A stretch of DNA of 41,318 bases, from NCBI GenBank assembly GCA_030611945.1, contig JAUWOV010000005.1:1-41318 (forward strand). Direction: 5' to 3'. Within the stretch, counting starts at the first letter, position 1. The number at the start of each line of letters is the position of its first letter. Below are positions 16,901 through 25,047 of this stretch, one piece after another. The position numbers were made by a program, and so were the translations under genes. The DNA is from a bacterium (lineage in GTDB: Bacteria; JAHJDO01). Under the pieces are notes generated by a model. The model was not told the DNA's origin and did no database searches. It saw nothing but the letters and a program-made list of their open reading frames with translations.

Positions 16901-16918
16901 ATGACCCTATAGGGTATA
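16901..16918. promoter_or_regulatory. HipB-type operator, proximal copy
   Basis: It contains a perfect 12-bp palindrome, ACCCTATAGGGT (16904-16915), extended rightward by ATA. A half-site-like TATACCC also occurs inside the promoter spacer at 16943-16949. HipB proteins are known to bind paired palindromes upstream of their own operons. Confidence 0.65.
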
Positions 16919-16935
16919 AAATTTACAAAGAAATG

Positions 16936-16964
16936 TTGAAATTATACCCGGCATGTGATATATT
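16936..16964 (+). promoter_or_regulatory. Promoter of the hipBST-like operon
   Basis: TTGAAA (16936-16941), 17 bp and TATATT (16959-16964) precede the hipB ATG at 16974 by only 9 nt. Transcription would start about at the first codon, giving a leaderless mRNA, unless translation begins at the ATG at 17004. Confidence 0.7.
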
Positions 16965-16973
16965 TGGGTTGTT

Positions 16974-17213
16974 ATGAAACAAAAGAGGTTACATCAATGC
17001 ATAATGGATATTTCTCTTCAAATAAAAAATTTGCGGAAGAAAATTGGTTTAACCCAAATTGAGTTTGCCAAGCGGGCAGGCGTTGGTTTGCGTTTTTTAA
17101 GAGAACTTGAACATGGTAAGATGACAGTAAGAATGGATAAGCTTATGCAAGTTTTGGATTTCTTGGGATATCATCTGGAATTAAAAAGGAATGAAAAAAC
17201 GGATATTATCTAG
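16974..17213 (+). CDS. hipB: HipB-like XRE-family antitoxin/regulator
   Basis: This 79-residue protein has an XRE/Cro helix-turn-helix (KIGLTQIEFAKRAGVGLRFLRELEHGK) and a short C-terminal strand (YHLELKR), as in HipB and Y4mF-type antitoxins. It should dimerise, bind the two palindromes at 16870-16918 and repress its operon. The start could be ATG 16974 or ATG 17004 (residue 11). The HTH begins just after the second, and the promoter places +1 near the first. It is followed after 12 nt by the hipS-like gene. In three-gene HipBST systems HipB mainly represses transcription, while HipS neutralises the toxin. Confidence 0.88.
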   Translation: MKQKRLHQCIMDISLQIKNLRKKIGLTQIEFAKRAGVGLRFLRELEHGKMTVRMDKLMQVLDFLGYHLELKRNEKTDII

Positions 17214-17225
17214 GAAAGATTTTCT

Positions 17226-17549
17226 ATGGATGCATTAAGAAAAGCGCAGGTCTTTTATAAAAATGAATTGGCAGGGTATATTGTCGAGACTCAAAACGGT
17301 TATATTCTCCAGTATGATCATAAATTTTTAAAGAAAAATATTCCAATTTCAATGTCTTTGCCTCCCAGAGAAGAATCTTATTATTCAAAAGAATTATTCC
17401 CTTTCTTTAAAGGGCTTCTTCCTGAAGGGTGGTATTTAAATATCGTTAGCGCGACGCAAAAGGTGGACAGTAAGGATTCTTTTGGTTTATTATTGGCAAG
17501 CGCCAGCGGTGATACCATTGGCGCGGTTACTGTGATAAAAGATGTTTAA
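17226..17549 (+). CDS. hipS: HipS-like antitoxin (HipA N-terminal subdomain as a separate protein)
   Basis: The 107 residues correspond to the N-terminal subdomain 1 of HipA (Couple_hipA). The family pattern SMSLPPREESYYSKELFPFF is followed by GLLPEG near residue 66 and the closing FGLLLASASGDTIGAV strand. In ordinary HipA this is fused to the kinase; here a stop separates it, and the kinase ORF starts 8 nt before that stop in another frame. This size and order match HipS of the E. coli O127 HipBST system, where HipS is the antitoxin for HipT. The clean overlap and intact kinase argue for a genuine split rather than decay. Confidence 0.85.
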   Translation: MDALRKAQVFYKNELAGYIVETQNGYILQYDHKFLKKNIPISMSLPPREESYYSKELFPFFKGLLPEGWYLNIVSATQKVDSKDSFGLLLASASGDTIGAVTVIKDV

Positions 17550-18399
17550 TTCTTCTAAATGGCCGGTCATAGATTTTAATTTAGGAGATATATTCCTGAA
17601 GGCGCAGAAACTGACCGGTAAACTTTCTATTTCAGGAGTTCAGCCTAAGCTGTCTGTTAAGCTGGATAAGAAACAAAATTTGTTAATTCCTGTGGCTGAA
17701 GGAGGGGAGTATATTTTAAAACCACAAATCTCCACTTTCCCAAATATCCCGGAAAACGAACAATGTTGTATGGATATCGCCGAACAATTATATATAGATG
17801 TTCCGTTTCATTGCCTAATTCCTTTAAAAGATAAGAGCCTTGCCTATGTGGTCAAAAGATTTGACAGGGAAAAAGGGGTAAAAATTCACCAGGAAGATTT
17901 TGCGCAAATCCTTGAACAAACAGATAAATATAAGGGATCGGCAGAACAAATGGGCAGAAGGTTGGAAGAAATATCTTCGGCTCCTGGTTATGATACGCAA
18001 TTGCTTTTTGAACGGGTTGTTCTTAACTTTATTCTCGGCAATGGCGATGCCCACTTAAAAAATTATTCCATTTCTTACAGAGACAAAAATAATATTCGCT
18101 TAACACCAGCTTATGATATTGTGTGTTCAAAACTGGTTCTTCCTGATGAGGAAGATTCAGCAATAACTATTAATGGAAAAAAGAATAAATTGCAGCGAGA
18201 GGATTTCAATGAGTTGGCTGAATATTTAAACATTCCTATAAAAGTTCGGTACGAAAAATTTGAAAAGAAGTTTGATGTTATGAGAAAAATCATAGAAACT
18301 TCCAGTATTGACAAGGAAAAGCAACAACAATTTCTCGAAATAATAAAGGAAAGAATGGGTCGTTTAAAATTAAAAAGGGAGGCGGCAAATGACAGTTGA
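17542..18399 (+). CDS. hipT: HipT-like serine/threonine kinase toxin
   Basis: This 285-residue HipA-fold kinase lacks the N-terminal subdomain. The Gly-rich loop carries SIS at residues 29-31 followed by GVQPKLS. In HipT the equivalent serines are autophosphorylated and control activity. The ATP-binding Lys is in YILKP (about residue 60), the catalytic Asp is in NGDAHLKN (D169), and the metal-binding Asp is in PAYD (D192). All key residues are intact, so it should be active. Known HipA-type kinases phosphorylate aminoacyl-tRNA synthetases (HipA: GltX; HipT: TrpS), halting growth. The target here is unknown. It overlaps hipS by 8 nt and the DUF6868 gene by 11 nt. Confidence 0.87.
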   Translation: MFNSSKWPVIDFNLGDIFLKAQKLTGKLSISGVQPKLSVKLDKKQNLLIPVAEGGEYILKPQISTFPNIPENEQCCMDIAEQLYIDVPFHCLIPLKDKSLAYVVKRFDREKGVKIHQEDFAQILEQTDKYKGSAEQMGRRLEEISSAPGYDTQLLFERVVLNFILGNGDAHLKNYSISYRDKNNIRLTPAYDIVCSKLVLPDEEDSAITINGKKNKLQREDFNELAEYLNIPIKVRYEKFEKKFDVMRKIIETSSIDKEKQQQFLEIIKERMGRLKLKREAANDS

Positions 18400-18631
18400 T
18401 ATATTGCGTGGAGTACTGGGATGGTGCGCTGTAATTAATACGGGGTTATTGCTGTGGTGGTTTTTATTCTTTGTATTTGCTCATGACTGGATTTATCGCA
18501 TGCACAGCAAGTGGTTCAAGATTCCTATAGAAACGTTCAATACAATTCATTATGCTGGCATGGCTTTCTTTAAAATAGCTGTATTTGTTTTTAATATTAT
18601 TCCGTATTTTGCATTGCGAATTGTTGTATGA
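18389..18631 (+). CDS. DUF6868-like small membrane protein
   Basis: The 80-residue protein has two hydrophobic segments (about 9-30 and 56-76). Between them is a conserved-looking AHDWIYRMHSKWFKIPIETF stretch. Residues GWCAVIN and FNTIHYAGMA resemble the DUF6868 family of small membrane proteins of unknown function. A very strong Shine-Dalgarno (GGGAGG) lies inside the end of hipT, 7 nt before the ATG. The 11-nt overlap makes it part of the hipBST transcript. It may be an independent passenger or a membrane partner of the toxin system; no function can be assigned. Confidence 0.75.
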   Translation: MTVDILRGVLGWCAVINTGLLLWWFLFFVFAHDWIYRMHSKWFKIPIETFNTIHYAGMAFFKIAVFVFNIIPYFALRIVV

Positions 18632-18667
18632 AATTGTAGCGCCAGACTGTAAAAATTAAGAAACTCC

Positions 18668-18696
18668 TTGCAAATTGAAAGGTAGTCTTTTAATAT
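18668..18696 (+). promoter_or_regulatory. Promoter of the AAA/DUF4143 gene
   Basis: TTGCAA (18668-18673), 17 bp and TAATAT (18691-18696). Only 6 nt separate the -10 box from the ATG at 18703, so the transcript would start at or next to the start codon. Confidence 0.6.
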
Positions 18697-18702
18697 ACAA
18701 GG

Positions 18703-19860
18703 ATGATAAAGCGAAATTTACAAAAAACTGTAGAAAAGTCTTTAAAAGTTTTCCCAATTGTTGGAATTTTGGGATCACGTCAAGTTGGAAAAACAACTTT
18801 AGCTAAAAATATACAACAATTGCGAAGGAATGCTGTTTATCTTGATTTGGAGTTGCCTTCCGATTTTAATAAATTACAGGATCCTGAATTATATCTAAAT
18901 CAATATTCGGATTCATTAGTGATTATTGATGAAATCCAGAGAATGCCCTCTCTTTTTCCGCTCTTAAGATCATTAGTTGATAAGAACAGAATAAGCGGTC
19001 GTTTCCTTATTCTTGGGTCAGTTTCTCCTGACTTAATAAGGCAGGCTTCAGAAAGCTTAGCAGGACGAATTATTTATCACGAATTAAAACCACTCTCTAT
19101 AATTGAGCTTGGATATGATAAAACTTTGATTCAAAATTTATGGTTAAAAGGCGGATATCCTGATAGTTACCTTGCGAGTAATAATGAAATAAGCTTCTCG
19201 TGGAGAGAGGCTTTCATAAAAACATATTTAGAGAGAGATATTCCACAACTTGGAATAAAGGTTCCTGCATTACAATTAAGAAGATTCTGGACAATGATAG
19301 CGCATTCTCATGGGCAACTTTGGAATTCAAGTCGGATAGCCAGTAGTCTTGGAATTTCAGCTCCAACAGTTCGTCATTACCTTGATATTCTTGAAGAAAC
19401 TTTTGTTATTAAGCAACTTCAGCCATATCATCATAATATTAAGAAACGCTTAGTAAAATCGCCAAAGGTTTATATAAAAGATTCAGGCTTACTGCATGCT
19501 CTTTTAAGAAATAGAACTATGGATGATATTCAATCTCATCCTTCTCTTGGAAATTCATGGGAAGGTTTTGTAATAGAGCAAATAATTAATATAATTCCTG
19601 AAGATTGGGATGCTTATTTCTACAGGACAGGCGCTGGCGCAGAGATTGATCTGTTACTATTTCCCACCAATAAATTTCCTGTAGCGGTTGAGATTAAATA
19701 CTCTGCAAGTCCTAAGATTTCCAAAGGGTTTTGGAATGCTTATAATGATCTTGATTGTAGAAAAGGATTTTTGATTTATCCCGGGGAATCTACATATCCT
19801 ATTGCTAAAAATATTACTGCCTTATCAATTCAAGAAGTTTTGAAAATATTAGAACTATAA
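18703..19860 (+). CDS. AAA_14/DUF4143 family ATPase
   Basis: A 385-residue protein of the ATPase group with a C-terminal DUF4143 domain. Walker A is GSRQVGKTT at residues 24-32. Walker B is LVIIDEIQRMP near residue 73, and sensor 1 is FLILGSVSP. A winged-helix-like segment follows near residues 195-230 (SSRIASSLGISAPTVRHYL). The C-terminal part has WEGFVIEQI, then GAEIDLLL, then VAVEIKYS, which resembles a PD-(D/E)xK nuclease core. Such genes are scattered, highly mobile and of unsettled function. Its own near-leaderless promoter and isolated position fit a mobile cassette. Confidence 0.88.
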   Translation: MIKRNLQKTVEKSLKVFPIVGILGSRQVGKTTLAKNIQQLRRNAVYLDLELPSDFNKLQDPELYLNQYSDSLVIIDEIQRMPSLFPLLRSLVDKNRISGRFLILGSVSPDLIRQASESLAGRIIYHELKPLSIIELGYDKTLIQNLWLKGGYPDSYLASNNEISFSWREAFIKTYLERDIPQLGIKVPALQLRRFWTMIAHSHGQLWNSSRIASSLGISAPTVRHYLDILEETFVIKQLQPYHHNIKKRLVKSPKVYIKDSGLLHALLRNRTMDDIQSHPSLGNSWEGFVIEQIINIIPEDWDAYFYRTGAGAEIDLLLFPTNKFPVAVEIKYSASPKISKGFWNAYNDLDCRKGFLIYPGESTYPIAKNITALSIQEVLKILEL

Positions 19861-19880
19861 AAATAAAAGGAATTTCTTGT

Positions 19881-21137
19881 ATGAATGAACATCAGGTTGT
19901 TGTCACAGGCTTGGGAGCTGTAACACCGATTGGTATAGGTGTAAAGAAGTTTTGTGAAGGATTAAAGGCAGGGCGAAACGGGATTGCGAAAGTTACTCGT
20001 TTTGATGTGACGGATTTTCGTTCTAAGCTCGCAGCTGAGGTAAAAGATTTTCAAGCTGAAGAATGGATCGACAAAAAATCAGCAAAGCGTATGGATCGAT
20101 TTACACAGTTTGGAATTGCTGCATCTGCAATGGCAGTTGAAGACGCAGGATTGGAATCTTTCTCATTTGATAAAAACAGGGCAGGTGTCATCATCGGTTC
20201 AGGCATTGGTGGTTCACAGACAATTGAAGATGGGTATTCCATACTTCAAGAAAGTGGTCCCAAAGGTTTAAGTCCGTTTTTTGTGTCAAAGCTGCTCATC
20301 AATATGGCAGCGTGTATGGTTTCCATTAAATACGGCTTGAAAGGTCATCTTTCTGCTCTCTCTGTGGCCTGTTCTACTGGATCAAACGCCATTGGCGATG
20401 CTTTTCGGATTCTTCAGAGAGGAGATGCTGATATTATGCTCGCGGGTAGTTCTGAAGCATGTATAACCTCGCTTCCATATGGATGTTTTTGCGCCACACG
20501 ATCCATGACTCCAAATGATTGCGCCGAAAACGCCTCTAGACCATTTGATAAAAATCGCGATGGTTTTGTGATGGGAGAAGGAGCCGGGATTGTTGTTTTG
20601 GAAAATCTGAAACATGCTGTTAATCGAGGCGCAAGAATTTATGCTGAAATCGTCGGATATGGCAATACGGCCGATGCCTATCACTTTACGGCACCGGAAC
20701 CCGAGGGCGACGGCATGATCCGGGTTATGCAGGCGGCGCTGCAGGACGCTGATATGGATGCTGAAAAAATAGGCTATATCAATGCGCATGGCACATCCAC
20801 TGTTTTAAATGATAAATGTGAGAGCATAGCTATTAAAAAAGTATTTGGCGGACATGCAAAAACCTTAAAGGTCAGCTCAATAAAATCAATGATTGGTCAT
20901 CTTATGGCAGCCGCGGGGTCTGTGGAGTTCGTGTCGACTGTAATGAGTGTGTTTACCTGTATGATTCCGCCAACCATTAATCATAAAGAACCTGATGCTG
21001 ATTGTCATCTTGACTTTGTTACCAATGGCGTTGAATCGCTTGATTTAAATGCGGCAATGAGTAATTCGTTTGGTTTCGGTGGAGGCAATGCCTGCCTCAT
21101 AATTAAGAAATATGGAGATATAAATGAAAATTCCTAA
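19881..21137 (+). CDS. fabF: Beta-ketoacyl-ACP synthase II (FabF-type)
   Basis: This 418-residue condensing enzyme extends acyl-ACP with malonyl-ACP in fatty-acid synthesis. The catalytic triad is in place: Cys164 in VACSTGSNA, His303 in NAHGTST and His340 in MIGHLMAAAG. The glycine-rich GFGGGNACL end is also present. The usual ACATGAN around the cysteine is ACSTGSN here. Parts of the gene (about 20640-20760) are much more GC-rich than its neighbours. It overlaps the flavin oxidoreductase gene by 14 nt and has no acyl carrier protein, fabD, fabG or fabZ beside it. It may therefore serve a special lipid or polyketide-like step rather than bulk fatty-acid synthesis. Confidence 0.92.
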   Translation: MNEHQVVVTGLGAVTPIGIGVKKFCEGLKAGRNGIAKVTRFDVTDFRSKLAAEVKDFQAEEWIDKKSAKRMDRFTQFGIAASAMAVEDAGLESFSFDKNRAGVIIGSGIGGSQTIEDGYSILQESGPKGLSPFFVSKLLINMAACMVSIKYGLKGHLSALSVACSTGSNAIGDAFRILQRGDADIMLAGSSEACITSLPYGCFCATRSMTPNDCAENASRPFDKNRDGFVMGEGAGIVVLENLKHAVNRGARIYAEIVGYGNTADAYHFTAPEPEGDGMIRVMQAALQDADMDAEKIGYINAHGTSTVLNDKCESIAIKKVFGGHAKTLKVSSIKSMIGHLMAAAGSVEFVSTVMSVFTCMIPPTINHKEPDADCHLDFVTNGVESLDLNAAMSNSFGFGGGNACLIIKKYGDINENS

Positions 21138-22191
21138 ACTTCAGATCGACAGTTTATCCGCAGATATACCTATTGTTCAAGGAGGTATGGGCGTCAGGGT
21201 TTCTCTTGCTTCGCTGGCTTCAGCAGTTGCAAATGAAGGTGGCATTGGCACCATCTCCAGTATGGGTCTGGGAGATTTAGAGGATTCAAAGAAGGAGTAT
21301 GAAAGAATATCCAGGGAAGCATTAGTAAATGAGATCAGTAAAGCAAGGAGTATGACAGATGGCCACCTCGCCGTAAACTTTATGGGTGTGATCAGTAACG
21401 TAGATGATCTGGTTAAGACAGCAGTACGTGAAGGCATCAAGATGATTGTTTTTGGCGCTGGACTGCCAACAAAACTTCCAGCTTTGGTTGAGGATCCCAG
21501 TGTAAATCTTGTGCCCATCATCAGTTCTGCCAGAATTGCAGAATTTATCCTGCGAACCTGGGACAAACGATATGAAAGAACCGCTGATGCGCTGATTCTG
21601 GAAGGACCATTGGCAGGGGGACATCTCGGTTTTTCAGCAGAACAGCTGGAACATCTAGAGGACCACTCCCTCGAAAAACTTCTGCCTGAAGTCATGGAAG
21701 CTATTAAACCCTACGAAGATAAATATGGAAAGAAAATTCCTGTTATTACCGCTGGTGGTATTTATAACGGAAAAGATATTGCGCGAATGCTTTCCCTTGG
21801 CGCTTCAGGTGTTCAGATGGGAACCCGTTTTGTCTGTACCAAAGAGTGTGATGTGTCCCAACAATTCAAGCAAGCCTATCTGGATGCCAAAGAAGAGGAC
21901 ATTGTTATCATTAAAAGTCCTGTTGGTATGCCTGGACGGGCGATAAATAATCGTTTTTTGAAGGATTTGGAAGTTAAAGGAAAACTGAAGATAAACTGTC
22001 CTTATAGATGTCTCACGGCATGTAAAGTCAAAACTGCGAGATATTGTATTGCACAAGCTCTTGTGAATTCCTATTTTGGCGACGTAGACCACGGTCTCAT
22101 TTTCTGCGGGCAGAATGCGTATCGTGTTAATAAGATTACAACTGTTAAAGAACTCATTCAGGAACTTCTCTTGGAACTCAAAGAAGCATAA
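21124..22191 (+). CDS. NAD(P)H-dependent flavin oxidoreductase (nitronate monooxygenase/FabK-like)
   Basis: A 355-residue FMN-dependent TIM-barrel protein. IPIVQGGMGVRVS opens the barrel, ALILEGPLAGGHLGF near residue 160 holds the conserved His, and PVITAGGIYNGKDIA then LGASGVQMGTRFVCT form the phosphate-binding end. These are shared by nitronate monooxygenases and by FabK, the flavin enoyl-ACP reductase. Overlap with fabF by 14 nt makes a role as an enoyl-ACP reductase attractive, but the cysteine-containing C-terminal extension (CPYRCLTACK) is typical of the longer nitronate-monooxygenase-like subgroup. I therefore leave the substrate open. Confidence 0.83.
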   Translation: MKIPKLQIDSLSADIPIVQGGMGVRVSLASLASAVANEGGIGTISSMGLGDLEDSKKEYERISREALVNEISKARSMTDGHLAVNFMGVISNVDDLVKTAVREGIKMIVFGAGLPTKLPALVEDPSVNLVPIISSARIAEFILRTWDKRYERTADALILEGPLAGGHLGFSAEQLEHLEDHSLEKLLPEVMEAIKPYEDKYGKKIPVITAGGIYNGKDIARMLSLGASGVQMGTRFVCTKECDVSQQFKQAYLDAKEEDIVIIKSPVGMPGRAINNRFLKDLEVKGKLKINCPYRCLTACKVKTARYCIAQALVNSYFGDVDHGLIFCGQNAYRVNKITTVKELIQELLLELKEA

Positions 22192-22226
22192 GAAAATAGA
22201 ATAACGATAATTCACATGGCGGGAAT

Positions 22227-23765
22227 ATGTTTTCAAAAGTTTATGGCTGCGCAGTTGTTGGAATTGGCGGCAAAATAATAGAGGTAGAGGCTGATGTGGC
22301 TAACGGCTTGCCATCAGTTACAATTGTCGGGCTTCCTGATAATGCAGTAAAAGAGAGTCGTGACAGGGTTAAAGCTGCGATAAAGAATTCGGGATTTGTT
22401 TTTCCTCAAAAGAGAATAACAATTAATCTGGCGCCTGCAGAACTCAAAAAAGAGGGTTCAGCATTTGACCTGCCTATTGCTTTGGGAATACTTGCATGTT
22501 CCGGCTATATAAGCAGCCGAACTATAAGTAAGCATTGCTTTGTTGGAGAGCTTTCGCTGGACGGAGATATTAGATCTGTTAAGGGAGTTTTGCCAATGGC
22601 GCTAACAATTAAAGGAAATAGCGGACATTCTTTTTGCGTACCGGCAGATAATATTCAGGAAGCAGCCGTTGTAGACCAAATAGATACATATCCATTGGAA
22701 AATCTTCAGCAAACAGTAGATTTTATAAATCAGGTAGAAGATATTCCGCCTTTCAAAGTGGATATTGAAGAGATTTTTAAAAAGAACTCTGTGTATGACG
22801 TTGATTTTTCAGATGTTAAAGGGCAGCAGCATGTGAAGAGAGCAATAGAGGTTGCAATAGGAGGCGGGCATAATATGTTGATGATTGGACCGCCCGGAGC
22901 TGGCAAGACAATGCTTGCAAGAAGAATACCCACTATAATGCCGGATATGACTCTGGAAGAGAGTTTAGAAGTAACAAAGGTTCACTCTATTGCCGGTATT
23001 CTTCCTCAGGGAAAAGGACTTATAGCAACCAGGACTTTCAGAGCTCCGCACCATACAATTTCCGATGTAGCGTTGATTGGAGGCACACAATTGGTAAGAC
23101 CTGGAGAAGTAAGTCTTTCTCATTATGGGGTATTATTTTTAGATGAGCTTCCTGAGTTTCGGCGCAACACTCTTGAGGTACTGCGTCAGCCGCTTGAGGA
23201 TGGAGTTGTTACTGTTTCCCGCGCAGCTGCCTCTCATACATATCCTTCCAGATTTACACTTGTAGCAGCAATGAATCCATGTCCATGCGGATACTTTACG
23301 CATCCCATAAAGGAATGCAGATGCACTCCATATCAAATACAGAACTACATTTCTAAAATAAGCGGGCCTCTGCTTGATAGAATTGATATTCATGTGGATG
23401 TTCCGGCTCTTAATTATCAGGAGATATCTGACAGAACACAGTCTGAAACCTCTGCTGTAATAAAAAAGAGAATTAACGATGTTAGAAGGATTCAGCAGCA
23501 AAGGTTTAAAGGGAAAAAGATTTTTTGCAATGCTCATATGCACCCAAAGGATATAAAAGAACATTGTCAGCTTGACGGTCAGACTCAGTCTCTTATAAAA
23601 ACAGCTATAAATAGTTTAGGGTTGAGCGCGAGAGCTTATGATAAAATATTGAAGATTGCGCGTACAATTGCAGATTTGGAGCAAAGTGAGAATATAACCG
23701 TTGCTCATGTCTCAGAAGCGATTCAATACAGAAGTATGGATAGAAACTTTTGGGGAAGTAAATAA
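22227..23765 (+). CDS. comM: YifB/ComM family Mg-chelatase-like AAA+ ATPase
   Basis: A 512-residue protein with the ChlI-like N-terminal domain (residues 1-165, with [18 protein letters not shown]). The AAA+ core has Walker A GPPGAGKT at 221-228, and Walker B appears as [11 protein letters not shown] Mg_chelatase_C domain with [19 protein letters not shown] closes it. ComM is a hexameric helicase that promotes branch migration when transformed DNA is integrated. Length and domain order are complete. It is followed after 12 nt by an ABC ATPase gene, with no obvious functional link. Its presence suggests a capacity for natural transformation or homologous recombination, but no other competence gene is here. 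Confidence 0.93.
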   Translation: MFSKVYGCAVVGIGGKIIEVEADVANGLPSVTIVGLPDNAVKESRDRVKAAIKNSGFVFPQKRITINLAPAELKKEGSAFDLPIALGILACSGYISSRTISKHCFVGELSLDGDIRSVKGVLPMALTIKGNSGHSFCVPADNIQEAAVVDQIDTYPLENLQQTVDFINQVEDIPPFKVDIEEIFKKNSVYDVDFSDVKGQQHVKRAIEVAIGGGHNMLMIGPPGAGKTMLARRIPTIMPDMTLEESLEVTKVHSIAGILPQGKGLIATRTFRAPHHTISDVALIGGTQLVRPGEVSLSHYGVLFLDELPEFRRNTLEVLRQPLEDGVVTVSRAAASHTYPSRFTLVAAMNPCPCGYFTHPIKECRCTPYQIQNYISKISGPLLDRIDIHVDVPALNYQEISDRTQSETSAVIKKRINDVRRIQQQRFKGKKIFCNAHMHPKDIKEHCQLDGQTQSLIKTAINSLGLSARAYDKILKIARTIADLEQSENITVAHVSEAIQYRSMDRNFWGSK

Positions 23766-23777
23766 GGGGAAGGAATT

Positions 23778-24722
23778 ATGGCAGACGTAGTAGTAAAGAC
23801 AGTAAATCTTACAAAAGAATACGTGATCGGCATTCATAGAAAGACAAGGGTTTTGGCTTTAGACCATCTGGATATAGAGATTAATAAGGGAGAAACATTT
23901 GGACTGCTTGGACCAAATGGTTCAGGCAAGACAACAACTCTTAAGTTATTACTGGATTTTATATCTCCCAGCGAAGGGCAAGGATGGGTTTTAGGTAAGC
24001 AGTTAGGCAATATAGAGGCAAAAAACAGAATTGGCTATTTGTCAGAGGTTTCGTATTTATACAGCTATCTTACAGCATGGGAATTGCTTGATTTTTGCGG
24101 AAGCCTGTTCGGGATAGCATCAATGGAAAGAAAGAGATGTATTGATAAGATACTGGATTTGGTCGGGCTTGGGGAAAAGGCGCATGTCAGACTTTCTTCA
24201 TATTCAAAAGGCATGCTACAGCGCGCAGGACTTGCGCAAACACTGATCAATGATCCGGATCTTCTGCTTCTTGATGAGCCAACATCAGGTTTAGACCCTA
24301 TTGGACAGAGGGAAATGAGAGATGTGTTCTTAAAATTGAGAGAGCAAGGCAAGACTCTTTTTCTATGTTCCCATCAGCTCTCTGAAGCAGAACTGATTTG
24401 TGACAGAATAGGTATTTTGCATAACGGAAGACTAAATAAAATTGGAAAGCTTGATGATCTTTTAATTATGAAGCATGAGGTTAAAATTAGAGCGATGAAC
24501 ATTGATAAAGAAACTCATAATAGGCTGGATAAAATTACAGAAGTTTCTATTGTTGAAGAAGGAACTGATAAAGGTATGCTTGAAATTAGTCTAAGTGAGC
24601 ATCTTGTTAATACTGTTGTAGACATTCTAAGATCCAGTAATAGCCAGATACTATCTATTATGCCAACAAAGAGGTCATTAGAAGAAATCTTTGTTGAGGC
24701 AGTGGAGAATTCATTATCTTGA
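23778..24722 (+). CDS. ABC transporter ATP-binding protein (orphan)
   Basis: A 314-residue single-domain ATPase of the ABC-2/CcmA type. Walker A is GPNGSGKT at residues 45-52, the signature is SSYSKGM ending near 146, and Walker B is LLLLDEPTSGLDP at 162-174. The C-terminal extension of about 85 residues is typical of ATPases of polysaccharide, antibiotic or ABC-2 type exporters. An ABC-2 permease gene normally follows such genes, but here a toxin-antitoxin pair and guaA follow instead. It may work with a permease elsewhere, or the permease has been lost. Its TGA stop overlaps the TTGACA of the next promoter. Confidence 0.9.
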   Translation: MADVVVKTVNLTKEYVIGIHRKTRVLALDHLDIEINKGETFGLLGPNGSGKTTTLKLLLDFISPSEGQGWVLGKQLGNIEAKNRIGYLSEVSYLYSYLTAWELLDFCGSLFGIASMERKRCIDKILDLVGLGEKAHVRLSSYSKGMLQRAGLAQTLINDPDLLLLDEPTSGLDPIGQREMRDVFLKLREQGKTLFLCSHQLSEAELICDRIGILHNGRLNKIGKLDDLLIMKHEVKIRAMNIDKETHNRLDKITEVSIVEEGTDKGMLEISLSEHLVNTVVDILRSSNSQILSIMPTKRSLEEIFVEAVENSLS

Positions 24723-24747
24723 CAAAATATGAATTATATTATATATG
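24719..24747 (+). promoter_or_regulatory. Probable promoter of the AbrB/RelE-type pair
   Basis: A perfect TTGACA (24719-24724) overlaps the ABC gene stop codon. TATATG (24742-24747) follows after 17 bp. A GGAG Shine-Dalgarno lies about 10 nt before the antitoxin ATG at 24778. Confidence 0.5.
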
Positions 24748-24777
24748 TATTTATGAAAATATAGGAGACATAATTTC

Positions 24778-25047
24778 ATGTTAAGAAAGTTAGGTCAAAA
24801 CTATCAGGTTGCTTTGCCTAGAGAGGTGGTAAAAATGCTGCATCTTCATATCAATGATTACCTTGACATTGATGTAAAGGACAATAAGATTTCTATTATT
24901 CCACAGATTGTAATTCCAAAGGATCAGGCGTATTTTTACACTCAGGAGTGGCAGAAGGACGAAAAAGAAGCTCATAATAATATCAAAAAAGGACGTGTTA
25001 CCAAAACGAAGGACATCAAACAGCTTCTTAAAGAGCTTGATCGCTGA
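24778..25047 (+). CDS. AbrB/MazE-type antitoxin
   Basis: An 89-residue protein. The first 45 residues form a swapped-hairpin AbrB/SpoVT domain (a QNYQVALPREVVKMLHL strand-helix, then NDYLDIDVKDNKISI), which binds DNA as a dimer. The remainder is charged and helical (KDEKEAHNNIKKGRV), the kind of tail that wraps a RelE toxin. The stop and the toxin start share one base (TGATG), the classic antitoxin-toxin layout. It should neutralise the toxin and repress the operon. Pairing an AbrB-type antitoxin with a RelE-type toxin is common in environmental genomes. Confidence 0.85.
   Translation: MLRKLGQNYQVALPREVVKMLHLHINDYLDIDVKDNKISIIPQIVIPKDQAYFYTQEWQKDEKEAHNNIKKGRVTKTKDIKQLLKELDR

Noticed and set aside
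17534-17560. hipS/hipT as a frameshifted single hipA gene
   Set aside because: Domain boundary, 8-nt start-stop overlap and lengths match the known split HipS/HipT arrangement, with no sequence lost at the junction.
21177-21695. Long open frame (172 codons) antisense to the flavin oxidoreductase gene
   Set aside because: Composition is low-complexity Ser/Ile/Ala-rich, it lies wholly opposite a conserved gene and there is no Shine-Dalgarno.
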